64,000 bases of DNA, from positions 124,001 to 188,000 of the forward strand of contig JAQWZF010000026.1 of assembly GCA_029253585.1 (NCBI GenBank), read 5' to 3'. Of the stretch, positions 43,998-53,336 are shown one piece after another. Made by a program: the position numbers and the translations under genes. The notes under the pieces were generated by a model. It saw only the letters and a list, made by a program, of their open reading frames with translations. It was not told the DNA's origin and made no database searches. The first letter of the stretch is position 1, and each line of letters opens with the position of its first letter. The stretch is from Gammaproteobacteria bacterium (lineage in GTDB: Bacteria > Pseudomonadota > Gammaproteobacteria > Pseudomonadales > Pseudohongiellaceae).

Positions 43998-45827
43998 CTA
44001 CTGGTATCCTTTGGCCTGCAGGTTAAACAGCGTGGCGTATTGGCCATCCATTTCTAGTAACTGTTGATGACTACCCTGCTCTAACACTTCTGCCTTCTCC
44101 AGCACGATAATATGATCGGCCCTGCGCACTGTAGAGAAGCGATGGGAAATAATTATTGAGATGCGGTTGTCGGTGAGATCATTGAAGTGTTCGAAAATTT
44201 CCGCTTCCGCCCGCGCATCGATCGCTGCCGTAGGTTCATCCAAAATCAAGATGTCTGCCTTACTGCGCATGAATGCCCTGGATAGCGCGATCTTCTGCCA
44301 CTGACCGCCAGACAACTCCTTGCCATCTTTAAACCAGGTGCCCAGCTGTGTTTGATAGTCCAGCGGAAGATCTCTCACAAATTCATCGGCCATGCCTTTG
44401 CGCGCCGCTTCTGCAATCTGATTGCCGTCGTCAATATTATCGACATCGCCGATGCCAATATTTTCACCGACGATTAATTGATAGCGGGCAAAGTCCTGGA
44501 AGATCACTCCAATCTTTTCACGAATAGCGTCAGTGTCCCACTCCTGCAGGTCCAGACCATCAGCGAGGATACGCCCCTCGGTTGGCGTATAGAGGCGAGT
44601 AAGTAGCTTTATCAAGGTTGTCTTACCGCTACCGTTCTCACCCACGATGGCCAGGCTTTCTCCGGGCGTAATATGCAGGTTTATGTTCTTCAGTGCTGGA
44701 GTCTGTGCACCAGGATAGGAGAAGCTGACATTCTCGAAACGAATGCCGTCGTCAGGACTGGGGCCTGCGATCCCCTCTCCCGTCTGTTCCGGCACTTTAT
44801 GGGAAAGAAACTCGGTGAGATTGGAAAGATAGAGATTGTCTTCATACATTCCATTTATCGAAGTAAGACTATTGGTGACCGAGTTCTGGCCAAGACGAAA
44901 TTGTGCGATATACATGGTCATCTGACCGATCGTTATCGCCCCTGCTATAGCAGCAAAGCCCACCCAACCATAGGCGAAGTAAAAGGCTGCGCTGGCAATC
45001 AGCCCAAGAATATAGCCCCATATTCCGCGGCGTAGAACTAGGGATCTATCCTCTTTATAGATGTTGAGGAAAATATCGACATAGCGCTGCAGGAACATCT
45101 TGCCCAGTTGCAGCAGCTTTACCTCTTTTACACCGTCTTCTCGCGTTAGCACCATCTCCAGATAGATCTGCATACGTCGCTCGGCGGAGCGCCTGCGATG
45201 TATTCGAAACGCTTCACCGGAGAATTTCGCCTCGGCGATAAACGCAGGCACCCCAGCCACGGCAAGAAGCAAAACTGCATAGGGTGAAAACTGAAAGAGC
45301 CATATGCCTATCGTTATAAGGGCGATAGTGTCTCGAAAAAGATCGAAGGTCTTAATTACCAGGCTGAGCGGCCTGCTAGACGCTTCGCGCCGTGCCCGCA
45401 CCAGCTTGTCGTAATACTCTGCATCTTCGAAATGTGCCAATTCTAATGTCAGCGCCTTCTCGAGTATCATTACATTGATCTTATTACCTAATAACACTCG
45501 TAATATAGATTGGCATACAGTGTTGATACGCTGTGCGCCTGTCATTAGCACTACCAGGCCAGCCTCCAGAAATACATAGTAGAGTGCCTCGCTACGTAGC
45601 TGGGCCGTGTTGCTGCCGTCGTCCTGAAAGGCATTGGATACGGCATCCACGAATAGGCCACCTACAGATGCGATAGCGGCGGGAAGCACACCAGCAAAGA
45701 GTGTGGTCAAGGCCATGGCAATAGTCAGCTTCGTGCTGGTGCTCCAGACGATCTCCAGGGCTACACCGCTATACTGAAATACAGAAATGAATTTCTTTAC
45801 GGGATTTTGAGAATCTTGCTTATCCAA
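43998..45827 (-). CDS. ABC exporter, fused permease and ATPase
   Basis: A 609-residue half-transporter: residues 1-330 carry about six membrane segments ('VLPAAIASVGGLFVDAVSNA', 'AVLLLAVAGVPAFIAE', 'FAAIAGAITIGQMTMYIAQF') and the C-terminal 240 are the ATPase. Motifs: Walker A GENGSGKTT, Q-loop GVIFQDF, signature LSGGQWQK, Walker B ILILDEP and switch His in ISHRFST. It would act as a homodimer exporting a lipid, peptide or drug. No bacteriocin or toxin genes are adjacent. Coupling with the LysE exporter suggests a shared export role. Confidence 0.9.
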   Translation of the reverse strand: MDKQDSQNPVKKFISVFQYSGVALEIVWSTSTKLTIAMALTTLFAGVLPAAIASVGGLFVDAVSNAFQDDGSNTAQLRSEALYYVFLEAGLVVLMTGAQRINTVCQSILRVLLGNKINVMILEKALTLELAHFEDAEYYDKLVRARREASSRPLSLVIKTFDLFRDTIALITIGIWLFQFSPYAVLLLAVAGVPAFIAEAKFSGEAFRIHRRRSAERRMQIYLEMVLTREDGVKEVKLLQLGKMFLQRYVDIFLNIYKEDRSLVLRRGIWGYILGLIASAAFYFAYGWVGFAAIAGAITIGQMTMYIAQFRLGQNSVTNSLTSINGMYEDNLYLSNLTEFLSHKVPEQTGEGIAGPSPDDGIRFENVSFSYPGAQTPALKNINLHITPGESLAIVGENGSGKTTLIKLLTRLYTPTEGRILADGLDLQEWDTDAIREKIGVIFQDFARYQLIVGENIGIGDVDNIDDGNQIAEAARKGMADEFVRDLPLDYQTQLGTWFKDGKELSGGQWQKIALSRAFMRSKADILILDEPTAAIDARAEAEIFEHFNDLTDNRISIIISHRFSTVRRADHIIVLEKAEVLEQGSHQQLLEMDGQYATLFNLQAKGYQ

Positions 45828-45861
45828 ACTCTGCTCGGGCCATCAATTAAGGGGGGAAAGA

Positions 45862-45899
45862 ATAATAAAAAAGGGTCTCAGTTTTACACCAAGACCCTT
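45862..45899 (-). terminator. Rho-independent terminator after the methyltransferase gene
   Basis: AAGGGTCT (45871-45878) pairs with AGACCCTT (45892-45899) around a 13-base loop. On the minus strand the stem is followed by a T-rich run (TTTTTATTATT). It ends the message from 46682. Confidence 0.8.
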
Positions 45900-45974
45900 C
45901 GATTTTCGTTGCGCTAAAAATTGTGGTACTTCGTTTTACCGAATTACTTCATCCCCAATTTATAGCAGCATGAA

Positions 45975-46682
45975 TTATAACTTCATGAACTTAAGTACGA
46001 GGCGATCTGTGTTACGACCTAACGAAGGGTCAAACGGACCAACTGTGTGATCGTCTGCTTCGTTGTCGAGAACATCACTGGCACCAGCTAGGACGAAACC
46101 AGCTTCAAGCACAGCTTTTACAGCATCTTCGAAAGCGATTCTGTGCAGGCTAACATTGTCAGCACCAAACGTACCTTCATGATCGATCACCGCCAAGATT
46201 CCACTAGGCTTTAACACGGCCATCAATTGACCCAGAATGCCCTGAGCGGCGGCTGGGTTGGAATTATGAAAGTCATGAAAATTAAGCGCTGTAATAGCGA
46301 AGTCTACTGAGTTCGCTGGAGCATCTGAGATAGGTGTTAGCCACTCATCTACATTCCCAAGCCGATTCGCTCTGGCAGTTGTCGCCTCGGCAGAGTTGCC
46401 TCCAGGACGATTCTGCATAAGCACCTTGCCATTGGGACCCACAGCGTAAGATAGGACTTCGGTGTACCAACCGCCTGATGCGTTCACATCCAGCACCGTC
46501 ATTCCGGCTTCTAAGCCAAGAAAATCCAATACGGCTGGGGCTTGTCGGCTGGCATCTCTTTCTTTATCTGCCGCTGGACGATCGGGGTTTGCCATCGCTC
46601 TCTCAAGAGCGGCAATATCTAGCGCCTGAGCGCTGCTACAAACCAGGCTGAAAACTGCTAGCAAAGATAATACGGATTTCAT
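45975..46682 (-). CDS. Predicted exported SAM-dependent methyltransferase (COG4798-like)
   Basis: A 235-residue protein with a clear signal peptide (MKSVLSLLAVFSLVCSSAQA) before a class I methyltransferase fold. The SAM motif is 'GMTVLDVNASGGWYTEVLSY' and the acidic residue after strand two is replaced by KVLMQNRPGG. The phrases DFAITALNFHDF and 'VLKPSGILAVIDHEG' match the predicted exported methyltransferase family COG4798. SAM is not expected in the periplasm, so the substrate and real activity are unclear. It stands alone with its own terminator. Confidence 0.85.
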   Translation of the reverse strand: MKSVLSLLAVFSLVCSSAQALDIAALERAMANPDRPAADKERDASRQAPAVLDFLGLEAGMTVLDVNASGGWYTEVLSYAVGPNGKVLMQNRPGGNSAEATTARANRLGNVDEWLTPISDAPANSVDFAITALNFHDFHNSNPAAAQGILGQLMAVLKPSGILAVIDHEGTFGADNVSLHRIAFEDAVKAVLEAGFVLAGASDVLDNEADDHTVGPFDPSLGRNTDRLVLKFMKL

Positions 46683-46897
46683 AATAATGACCCTTTCTTG
46701 TGAGTTCCTAGTGTTAATCCTGCTAAGTAAATCCTGCTAAGTAAATTCTAAGGAGGCGTTCAGATAGAAAATTTCTCTGAAAGCACTTACTTTTAAGTAC
46801 AGGGGATAGGAGCATAAACCAAGCAAGACAGGGAGTACACCGTTATTCGATGAGTCGAAAACCGCTTGGAAGGCGCATTATTCGGGTATTTGAGGGC

Positions 46898-47086
46898 TTA
46901 GTGCAGGCGACGCTCGATTTTCAGTTCAGATTCGAAAAAAGCCTTAACCTGCAGCAATTGCGACACATCACCCTCACTCTCCATGAGTGGCATGTGCATT
47001 TCAATATCACTGAGAATATTGGTGATACTGCCTGTATCCAACGTACTGAGATCCAGATCGAAGGGGAAATTAGATTCCTTTGCCAT
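46898..47086 (-). CDS. Hypothetical 62-residue acidic protein
   Basis: From ATG at 47086, preceded by GGGAG at a somewhat long spacing, a frame encodes 62 residues: an acidic start (FPFDLDLSTLDTGSI) followed by amphipathic helix (LLQVKAFFESELKIERRLH). It diverges from the TetR gene at 47191, which may regulate it. An 84-codon frame on the other strand (46850-47104) has a poorer composition and no ribosome site. No family known. Confidence 0.45.
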   Translation of the reverse strand: MAKESNFPFDLDLSTLDTGSITNILSDIEMHMPLMESEGDVSQLLQVKAFFESELKIERRLH

Positions 47087-47190
47087 ACTTTGACTGCTCC
47101 CTAAGGCGATCAGGCGCCGATTTGGCCCGAATATTTGCACAAAAGTAGTATCGACTGACTTTAAGAAATCTTCATAAGAATATCTTATAT

Positions 47191-47820
47191 ATGGGTTTTT
47201 CCGATTTATTGAAGGATATTGAAAATAATGAAGGCGAGATGATTTCTCTACGCGCGCTTTCCAAAGAAGTCGGCATAACCCCCTCTGCTGTCTACAACCA
47301 TTTTGCCGACAAGAGCGCCCTGTTAATGGCGATTAAGATTCGCGTCTATGAGATTTTCAATAAATTTTTTACAGACAATTGCACAGAGTCTGAGAACCCC
47401 GCTCGGGCGCTGGTAGAAATGTGGCTGGCCTATTTCCATTTTTCAAGAAAATATTCCTCCCAATTTCGCTTTCTATTTCGTGCATCGTTGCCCATGGAAT
47501 GGTCAACAAAAGAGATTATTGACGTTTCCTGTCGTTGCTTAGCAAAAGCACGGAGTCTTGCCTTCGCAATTCACAATAAATATCAACTACACTGCACGGA
47601 AGAGGTAGTAGTTAATTCGACACTGCTGATATGGTCACAACTTCATGGCATCGTCACGCTTAGAAGCTCAGGATTGATAGGCGCCGCGGTTAGTCATCAA
47701 CAATGGCCTGCAAACTGAGGACTCTACGAAGATGCTCAAGTGGAAAAACTAATAGAGGATCATGTAAAGATTATGATTAATGGGATGCTTAATAGTTCTC
47801 GAGGAAAGAGCAGTCATTAA
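47191..47820 (+). pseudogene. TetR-family regulator interrupted by an in-frame stop
   Basis: The N-terminus has a TetR helix-turn-helix ('SLRALSKEVGITPSAVYNHF' with ADKSALL), and the C-terminal domain 'EMWLAYFHFSRKYSSQFRFL' is of the TetR ligand-binding type. The frame stops at TGA 47716-47718 after 175 residues. Directly after it, in the same frame, the sequence goes on as GLYEDAQVEKLIEDHVKIM and ends at 47820, the expected final dimerisation helix. One base change (such as CGA or TGG to TGA) therefore truncates a 209-residue protein by 34. The shortened protein keeps the DNA-binding domain and may retain activity. A sequence error is the alternative. Confidence 0.75.
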
Positions 47821-47905
47821 GAAGTAACACAGGAACATATTTAGATAGTGTTCAGAATGCCTAGCTTAATAGGCCCGATATCGTCTCTGCACTATGGCAC
47901 AGGAA

Positions 47906-49156
47906 TCAGTTATCCAGACCCATTGCCTTGCGCACCATCTGATTCTTGACGGGCATCATCTTGTCGGCCGCGTTCATCCCCATGTTACGCAACCAGCGTA
48001 TGCCAAGGTCTTGTTGTGCGAACAATCGCTTGAATCCTTCCATCAACCACATCATTGAAAGGTTGTTGCCTTTGCGCCTTCTCTGGTAACGCGCCAATAC
48101 CACCGAATCGGCTATCGACCTGCCTGCCTGAATACCGCCCGTCAACTCTTCCGCTAAGGCACGAACATCCAGCAAGCCCAGATTGACCCCCTGGCCCGCC
48201 AAAGGATGAATGGTATGCGCAGCATCACCCACCAAAACGATATTATCTTTCACATAATCGATGGCATGACGCTGTCTGAGTGGGAAGACGAAACGTTTGT
48301 CACTCCACTTAATCGCACCGAGCTTGAACTCTAGCGCCGCTGCGAGCTCCGTATTGAATTCTGCCTCGCTTAGAGCCTGCATCCTTTCGGCCTGTTCCGG
48401 CAACATAGACCAAACGATAGAACAAAAATGCTGATCGTCATCATGTTGTGCAACGCGAAGCGGCAGAAATGCTAGCGGGCCTGTTTCAAGGAAACGCTGT
48501 CTTGCCGTGTTGAGATGTTCGCGCTCGGTTCTCACAGTTGTCACTAAGGCATGCTGTTCGTAGTCCCATTCACGGCATTCGAAGTTCGCAAGCTGTCTTA
48601 GCTTCGAATTTGCTCCATCCGCAGCAACCACAAGACCTGCTCGAATAGACTGTCCTTCGCTTGCATTGATTTCTATACGACTGCCCCGCTCATCTTCAAT
48701 CGATTCGAAGGACTCAATTGAAAAAAGGGAAATTGCTGTCACGTTCTCAAGCTGCGCTATTCGATTATGTAGCATTGCCGTGATGATCGAATTTTCTACG
48801 ATGCTGCCCAGCTCGGGTTCACTGATCTGGGTCGCTGAAAAGCTGATTGAGCCGGTACCTTCAGCGTCCCACACCTCCATTGCCTGATAATTACACGCTC
48901 GCTTGGCTGCTATGCCATCCCAAACCCCAATATCCCTAAACAGCTGCTGTGAGGCCTGGCTAATCGCGCTGACTCTGGGGTCAAATTTATCGCTACTCAG
49001 TTCATGCTCCTCAGAGCTACTAGCAGGCGTAAGAGGAAGGCGATCTATCAATGCTATACGCAATGGGGTATCGGCGAGCAGACAGGCGAGGCTCGCCCCT
49101 ACCATTCCGGCGCCGGCGATTACGATATCGAATTCAGTTAGTTGTGCTACAGCCAT
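47906..49156 (-). CDS. UbiH/UbiF/VisC-family FAD monooxygenase, ubiquinone biosynthesis
   Basis: A 416-residue flavoprotein hydroxylase of the Coq6/UbiH group. The FAD motif is 'FDIVIAGAGMVGASLACLL', 'DGANSKLRQLA' is the second and 'VLVGDAAHTIHPLAGQGVNL' the GD motif. It introduces a hydroxyl group on the aromatic ring of a ubiquinone precursor. The extended C-terminus (MMPVKNQMVRKAMGL) is as in VisC/UbiI. In E. coli visC directly follows ubiH. Here two plus-strand genes (49296, 49823) lie between them, so this copy has its own promoter. UbiI or UbiF is likely, but the exact ring position is not readable. Confidence 0.88.
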   Translation of the reverse strand: MAVAQLTEFDIVIAGAGMVGASLACLLADTPLRIALIDRLPLTPASSSEEHELSSDKFDPRVSAISQASQQLFRDIGVWDGIAAKRACNYQAMEVWDAEGTGSISFSATQISEPELGSIVENSIITAMLHNRIAQLENVTAISLFSIESFESIEDERGSRIEINASEGQSIRAGLVVAADGANSKLRQLANFECREWDYEQHALVTTVRTEREHLNTARQRFLETGPLAFLPLRVAQHDDDQHFCSIVWSMLPEQAERMQALSEAEFNTELAAALEFKLGAIKWSDKRFVFPLRQRHAIDYVKDNIVLVGDAAHTIHPLAGQGVNLGLLDVRALAEELTGGIQAGRSIADSVVLARYQRRRKGNNLSMMWLMEGFKRLFAQQDLGIRWLRNMGMNAADKMMPVKNQMVRKAMGLDN

Positions 49157-49295
49157 GGTTCCCTATTATAGGCTGTGTAGACGCTATTCCCTAGCCGTGT
49201 TCTAGTTTCGTGATTTGCTATTTACTGCTAGACTGATTCGCCTGTGGTGGCTTGCGCAAGCTGTGTAAAGCCTATGTCGATATTGGAGAACTAAG

Positions 49296-49760
49296 ATGAG
49301 TAATGTTGTTAGCGCCGATCAGGTCGGTAACTATGTGGGTAAAGAGATTGGTCTCACAGATTGGCTGGAGATCGACCAGGACAGAATCAACAAATTTGCC
49401 GATGCTACTGGTGATCATCAATACATCCATATCGACTCCGAGCGTGCCTCACAGACTCCATTCGGCACTACGATTGCCCATGGCTTTCTCACGCTCTCCC
49501 TGATGAGCATGCTCAGCGCCGACAACGGAGGCATTAAACTCGAGAACGCCGTAATGGGCATCAATTATGGCCTGGACAAGGTTCGCTTCATTAACCCGGT
49601 AAAGGTTGATAGCAAGATTCGCGCTCGATTCGAACTAGTCAGCGCCGAAGAGAAGAAGCCAAATCACTATCTGCTCAAGCACAAGGTGACTGTGGAGATA
49701 GAAGGCGAAGACAAACCTGCCTTGATCGCCGAGTGGCTAGGCATGACTGTAATAGGTTAA
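49296..49760 (+). CDS. MaoC-like (R)-hydratase family protein
   Basis: A 154-residue hot-dog-fold hydratase. The catalytic motif 'FADATGDHQYIHIDSERA' carries the Asp and His dyad, followed by TPFGTTIAHGFLTLS. Members hydrate (R)-specific enoyl-CoA, linking beta-oxidation to polyester or other pathways. The 'IAEWLGMTVIG' end and the size fit this type. It diverges from the UbiH-family gene at 49156 and lies 62 bases before the DUF1499 lipoprotein gene in the same direction. Confidence 0.9.
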   Translation: MSNVVSADQVGNYVGKEIGLTDWLEIDQDRINKFADATGDHQYIHIDSERASQTPFGTTIAHGFLTLSLMSMLSADNGGIKLENAVMGINYGLDKVRFINPVKVDSKIRARFELVSAEEKKPNHYLLKHKVTVEIEGEDKPALIAEWLGMTVIG

Positions 49761-49822
49761 CGATGCGGCAGATTTATATTCTGCATAACCGTCAAAACTA
49801 TTGAACTTAGAGAACTCAACAC

Positions 49823-50227
49823 ATGAAAAAATCACTACTCGCTCTGCTACCGTTTCTCACTGCCTGTGCCGGAGAACCACCTCAGAATATTGGCGTTAGA
49901 GAAGGCCGATTGAGCCCCTGTCCCGAATCTCCCAATTGCGTATCGAGTTTCGAGAGCGGTGAGGAACATTCGATAGCGGCTCTGGATGCAACTCTGGCCC
50001 AGATTCAGCAGGTAGTCCTGGCACTGGACGAGGCCAATATAGTCGAGCAATCAAGCAACTATATGTATGTGGAGTTTACTAGCCGACTCATGGGCTATGT
50101 TGATGATGTTGAGTTTCTCTACGATTCGACTGGCAATCAAACCCATGTCCGGTCGGCATCGCGCTTGGGTTACAGTGATTTAGGCGCCAATCGTAAACGT
50201 ATCGAGGCAATTCGCGCTCAGCTGTAA
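49823..50227 (+). CDS. DUF1499 lipoprotein
   Basis: A 134-residue lipoprotein: MKKSLLALLPFLTAC is a lipobox-type signal (cysteine about residue 15). The mature part shows the DUF1499 signature 'CPESPNCVSSFESGEEHSI' and 'YVEFTSRLMGYVDDVEFLYD', then VRSASRLGYSDLGANRKR at the end. DUF1499 proteins are common, envelope-located and uncharacterised. It follows the MaoC gene by 62 bases and could be in its operon. Confidence 0.88.
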   Translation: MKKSLLALLPFLTACAGEPPQNIGVREGRLSPCPESPNCVSSFESGEEHSIAALDATLAQIQQVVLALDEANIVEQSSNYMYVEFTSRLMGYVDDVEFLYDSTGNQTHVRSASRLGYSDLGANRKRIEAIRAQL

Positions 50228-50238
50228 CTGATTGGCTT

Positions 50239-50290
50239 AAAAGAGTTACCTACTCTTTTGTTGAAGCCGAAGGCGATTTCGCCCGGCTTC
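50239..50290. terminator. Tandem hairpin terminator between convergent genes
   Basis: First hairpin: AAAAGAGT (50239-50246), five-base loop, ACTCTTTT (50252-50259), running into a T-rich end. Second: GAAGCC (50263-50268) with GGCTTC (50285-50290) and an inner GGCGA/TCGCC stem. Together they separate DUF1499 (+) from ubiH (-). Confidence 0.65.
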
Positions 50291-50299
50291 TTATCCGCT

Positions 50300-51529
50300 C
50301 TAACTCAGGCCCATCGCTCGCTCTGCCAGACCATGGCGAACCCTTGGTGAGAGCTCGATAGCAAGCAGACCAAACTTCCTTAGCCACACCTTTGCGTCAT
50401 TATTGCTGGAAAAGAGTTTAGTGATGTTGTGGGTGAATTGCGTAGTCAGCGCCTGATCCGCCTCCTGCCGTGCTACATATTCCAACAGCATGCTCATATC
50501 ACCCAGCGCTACTCCCTGTTGCATCGCCTTGCCCAACACATCGACAAGAACGCGTGCGTCGCGCAAGGCTAGATTTAGGCCCTGCCCGGCAACCGGGTGC
50601 AATGTATGGGCGACATTGCCCAATAGTGCTAAGCCAGGGCGGACCTGCTCCTTTGCTAGAGAGAGGCTCAGTGGGTACACAAACCTTTCACCTATATTTG
50701 TTATCTTACCCAGCTTAAAGCCAAAACGTTCCTGTAGCAGAGACAATAGTTGTTCTTCGTTCATCCCTCTAAACTCGGCAGCCTGCTCCACCGAAAGAGT
50801 CCAGACCAGAGACCCTCTATTCATTCCATCGATTGCTTGCAGTGGCAATATGGCGAGAGGGCCTGTGTCGGTAAATCTCTCATAGGCGATATTACTATGC
50901 AGTTTTTCGAATACGATATTGGCAATAAGTGCGTGCTGATCATAACGCTCGATCGACTGCGAAATTCCAAGCTGCTCACAGACTGGAGACTTGCCCCCGT
51001 CTGCCAGAACTACCAGAGAGGTATCAACAATTGCATCGCTATCTCCATACTGCAGACGAAGCTGCATTCCCTCCTCGGTTGCCTTGATAGATGAGACCGC
51101 GGCGGGAGATAGCAGGTTTATTTTATCCGATCCTAGCAGTCTCGCATTCAGAACCTCGCCCAGGCGTTTGTTCTCAACCACATAGCCGAGGGCATCTACT
51201 TTCTGCTCCTGCGCGCTTAAGGAAACCCCGCCAAGGCGACCCCGGTCGGAAACCTGAATCTCGTCAATAGCACAGACAGCCGCTCCAAGTTCTTGCCACA
51301 CAGCAAACTCTTCGAAAATTTTTCTTGAACCGAAAGACAACGCCGTAGATCTCTCATCGAAGCTAGACTGCTTTGCTAAGTCATTACTCGGTGGGATGGC
51401 CTCAATAACCAGCACTGAAATAGGATTCTCGCCCAGTAGATTTTCCAGGGCGCAGCAGAAACTTGCGCCAACCATACCCGCGCCGACCACAACGAGATCA
51501 TAGAATTTATCTGGATTCGATATCTGCAT
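50300..51529 (-). CDS. ubiH: 2-octaprenyl-6-methoxyphenol hydroxylase (UbiH)
   Basis: A 409-residue FAD monooxygenase in the ubiquinone pathway. FAD motif 'YDLVVVGAGMVGASFCCALE', DGGKSPVCEQLG for the second and 'LLGNVAHTLHPVAGQGLNLA' for the GD motif. The Asn in place of Asp (GN) is usual in UbiH. The gene's ATG lies a few bases past the stop of pepP, the same pepP-ubiH order as in E. coli and relatives. That synteny supports UbiH over UbiF. Confidence 0.92.
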   Translation of the reverse strand: MQISNPDKFYDLVVVGAGMVGASFCCALENLLGENPISVLVIEAIPPSNDLAKQSSFDERSTALSFGSRKIFEEFAVWQELGAAVCAIDEIQVSDRGRLGGVSLSAQEQKVDALGYVVENKRLGEVLNARLLGSDKINLLSPAAVSSIKATEEGMQLRLQYGDSDAIVDTSLVVLADGGKSPVCEQLGISQSIERYDQHALIANIVFEKLHSNIAYERFTDTGPLAILPLQAIDGMNRGSLVWTLSVEQAAEFRGMNEEQLLSLLQERFGFKLGKITNIGERFVYPLSLSLAKEQVRPGLALLGNVAHTLHPVAGQGLNLALRDARVLVDVLGKAMQQGVALGDMSMLLEYVARQEADQALTTQFTHNITKLFSSNNDAKVWLRKFGLLAIELSPRVRHGLAERAMGLS

Positions 51530-51532
51530 GAA

Positions 51533-52855
51533 CTAGTGAACGGCACTCGACATGAATGATTCGATCTCTTCGACGGTCTTTGGAATTCCCTTGCTAAGGA
51601 TTCTACTGCCTTGCTTGGTGACCAACACGTCGTCTTCAATACGGACACCGATTCCCCGCCATCGTTTCTCGACTTTCTTATTGTCTGGCGAGATATAGAT
51701 GCCTGGCTCGATAGTCGTCACCATGCCTGGTTCAAGCAGGCGCCAATGGTCATCTATCTTGTAGTCACCCACATCATGCACATCCATGCCGATCCAATGT
51801 CCTACGCGATGCATGTAAAAATCACGGTAGGCCTCCGCCTTAATCAACTGGCTCGCTTTACCCTTTAACAGACCGAGCTTGACTAAACCCCGAGTAATTA
51901 CCTTCACCGATGCATTGTGCGGGGCATCCCATGATGCCCCTGGGACAACTGCATCGATCGCGGCGTTCTGTGCATCCAAAACCAATTGATAGATCGCTTT
52001 CTGTTCGGGAGTGAATTTTCCTGTCGCTGGAAATGTACGAGTTATATCGGATGCATAGTGTTCGTACTCACAACCCGCATCGATTAGTATCAGGTCTCCC
52101 TCTTTAACCTCAGCGTTGTTCGTGTTGTAGTGCAGGATGCAGGCATTATCACCCGCTGCAACTATTGAATTATAGGCTGGAGCCCGACTGCCATTGCGAG
52201 TAAAGGCATAGAGCAGTTCCGCCTCCATCTCATACTCTTTAATTCCAGGCTTACAGCAGCTCATGGCACGCTTGTGCCCCTGCGCTGAAATTTTTGCAGC
52301 CGTTTCCATTAATTTAATCTCTCCTGCGCTCTTGAATAGCCGCAGTTCATGAAGCAGATGATCGAGTACCATAAACTCGCCCGGCGGATGTGCTCCCATC
52401 TTCGCCTTATTTCGAATGAGTTTGACCCAGTCCATCACCTGATTGTCGAAATGGTCATCCTTGCCCATAGAGTAGTACACGCGATCACGCCCTTCGATTA
52501 AACCTGGCAGAATGTCATCGATATCACTGATTGGAAACGCATCGTCGATCCCCAACTCCGCGCAGGCCGCATCGGGCCCCATGAGAATGCCAGTCCAGAG
52601 CTCTTTTAGCTTGTCCTTCTCCTGGCAGAACAGCACTGTCTCGCCCTGCTTGCGCCCCGGGATCAGTGCCAGGAAAGCATGCTCCTCAGGGAAGCCGGTG
52701 AGATAATAAAAATCGCTGTTCTGTCGATACGGGTATTCGGCATCGCCGTTGCGCATACGTGGCGGCGCCGAGACCAGCAATGCGATGCTATTCGGTTCCA
52801 TCTGCGCCATCAGTTCTTTGCGGCGGAGCTTCATTTCACGGTATTTATTACTCAT
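51533..52855 (-). CDS. pepP: Xaa-Pro aminopeptidase PepP
   Basis: A 440-residue M24B metallopeptidase that removes N-terminal residues before proline. The N-terminal domain starts 'ALLVSAPPRMRNGDAEYPYR' and shows 'QNSDFYYLTGFPEEHAFLAL'. Metal ligands: Asp in ILIDAGCEYEHYASDITRTF (two Asp), His in 'MHRVGHWIGMDVHDVGDY', Glu in TIEPGIYI and RIEDDVLVT. Size and motif set match E. coli PepP (441). It is followed directly by ubiH and diverges from the TIGR02449 gene at 53068. Confidence 0.96.
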   Translation of the reverse strand: MSNKYREMKLRRKELMAQMEPNSIALLVSAPPRMRNGDAEYPYRQNSDFYYLTGFPEEHAFLALIPGRKQGETVLFCQEKDKLKELWTGILMGPDAACAELGIDDAFPISDIDDILPGLIEGRDRVYYSMGKDDHFDNQVMDWVKLIRNKAKMGAHPPGEFMVLDHLLHELRLFKSAGEIKLMETAAKISAQGHKRAMSCCKPGIKEYEMEAELLYAFTRNGSRAPAYNSIVAAGDNACILHYNTNNAEVKEGDLILIDAGCEYEHYASDITRTFPATGKFTPEQKAIYQLVLDAQNAAIDAVVPGASWDAPHNASVKVITRGLVKLGLLKGKASQLIKAEAYRDFYMHRVGHWIGMDVHDVGDYKIDDHWRLLEPGMVTTIEPGIYISPDNKKVEKRWRGIGVRIEDDVLVTKQGSRILSKGIPKTVEEIESFMSSAVH

Positions 52856-53067
52856 TTCTTCCTCAAGTCTCTGCGCTTAAATTCAGCGCACAAGCATATA
52901 GCTCTCTTATAAGGGAACCAAGTACCAATTTTTGCTATTCCATTATTGACCCTCCTGCAACACGGCTCTATAGTTAGGGCATTGTTAATGTAAATCCTAA
53001 ACTAATGCCAATAGTACGTTGCGGGCATTGAGAATTAGGACCGTCCGAGAATAAGAGAAGCTGCAAG

Positions 53068-53274
53068 ATGAGTGAAGACAGATTCCAAACATTGAGCGAG
53101 AAAGTCGATGATCTTATCGACCTCTGCGCGGACATGAAGCGTGAAAACCAGATCCTGAAGGCAGGGGAGAATTCCTGGCTGTCTGAGCGCAAGCAATTGA
53201 TGGATAAGAATAAAGACGCCAAATCGAAACTGGAATCTATTCTTGTACGCCTCAAGGCCATGGACGAATCCTAG
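53068..53274 (+). CDS. TIGR02449-family small coiled-coil protein
   Basis: A 68-residue highly helical protein with heptad-like repeats (LSEKVDDLIDLCADMKREN, SKLESILVRLKAMDE), no signal and no membrane segment. It is recognised by position and composition as the TIGR02449 type encoded just before zapA in many gammaproteobacteria. It may act in cell division like the similar-sized ZapB coiled coil. zapA follows 62 bases on, probably in the same operon. Confidence 0.85.
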   Translation: MSEDRFQTLSEKVDDLIDLCADMKRENQILKAGENSWLSERKQLMDKNKDAKSKLESILVRLKAMDES

Positions 53275-53336
53275 GCGATTCTCGCCGACTGGACAGTGAG
53301 CCTTTCGGTATTAAATGAAATTATTTGGGTAATGTG

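Noticed and set aside
46850..47104. 84-codon plus-strand frame opposite the 62-residue gene
   Set aside because: Poorer composition and no ribosome site compared with the minus-strand frame.
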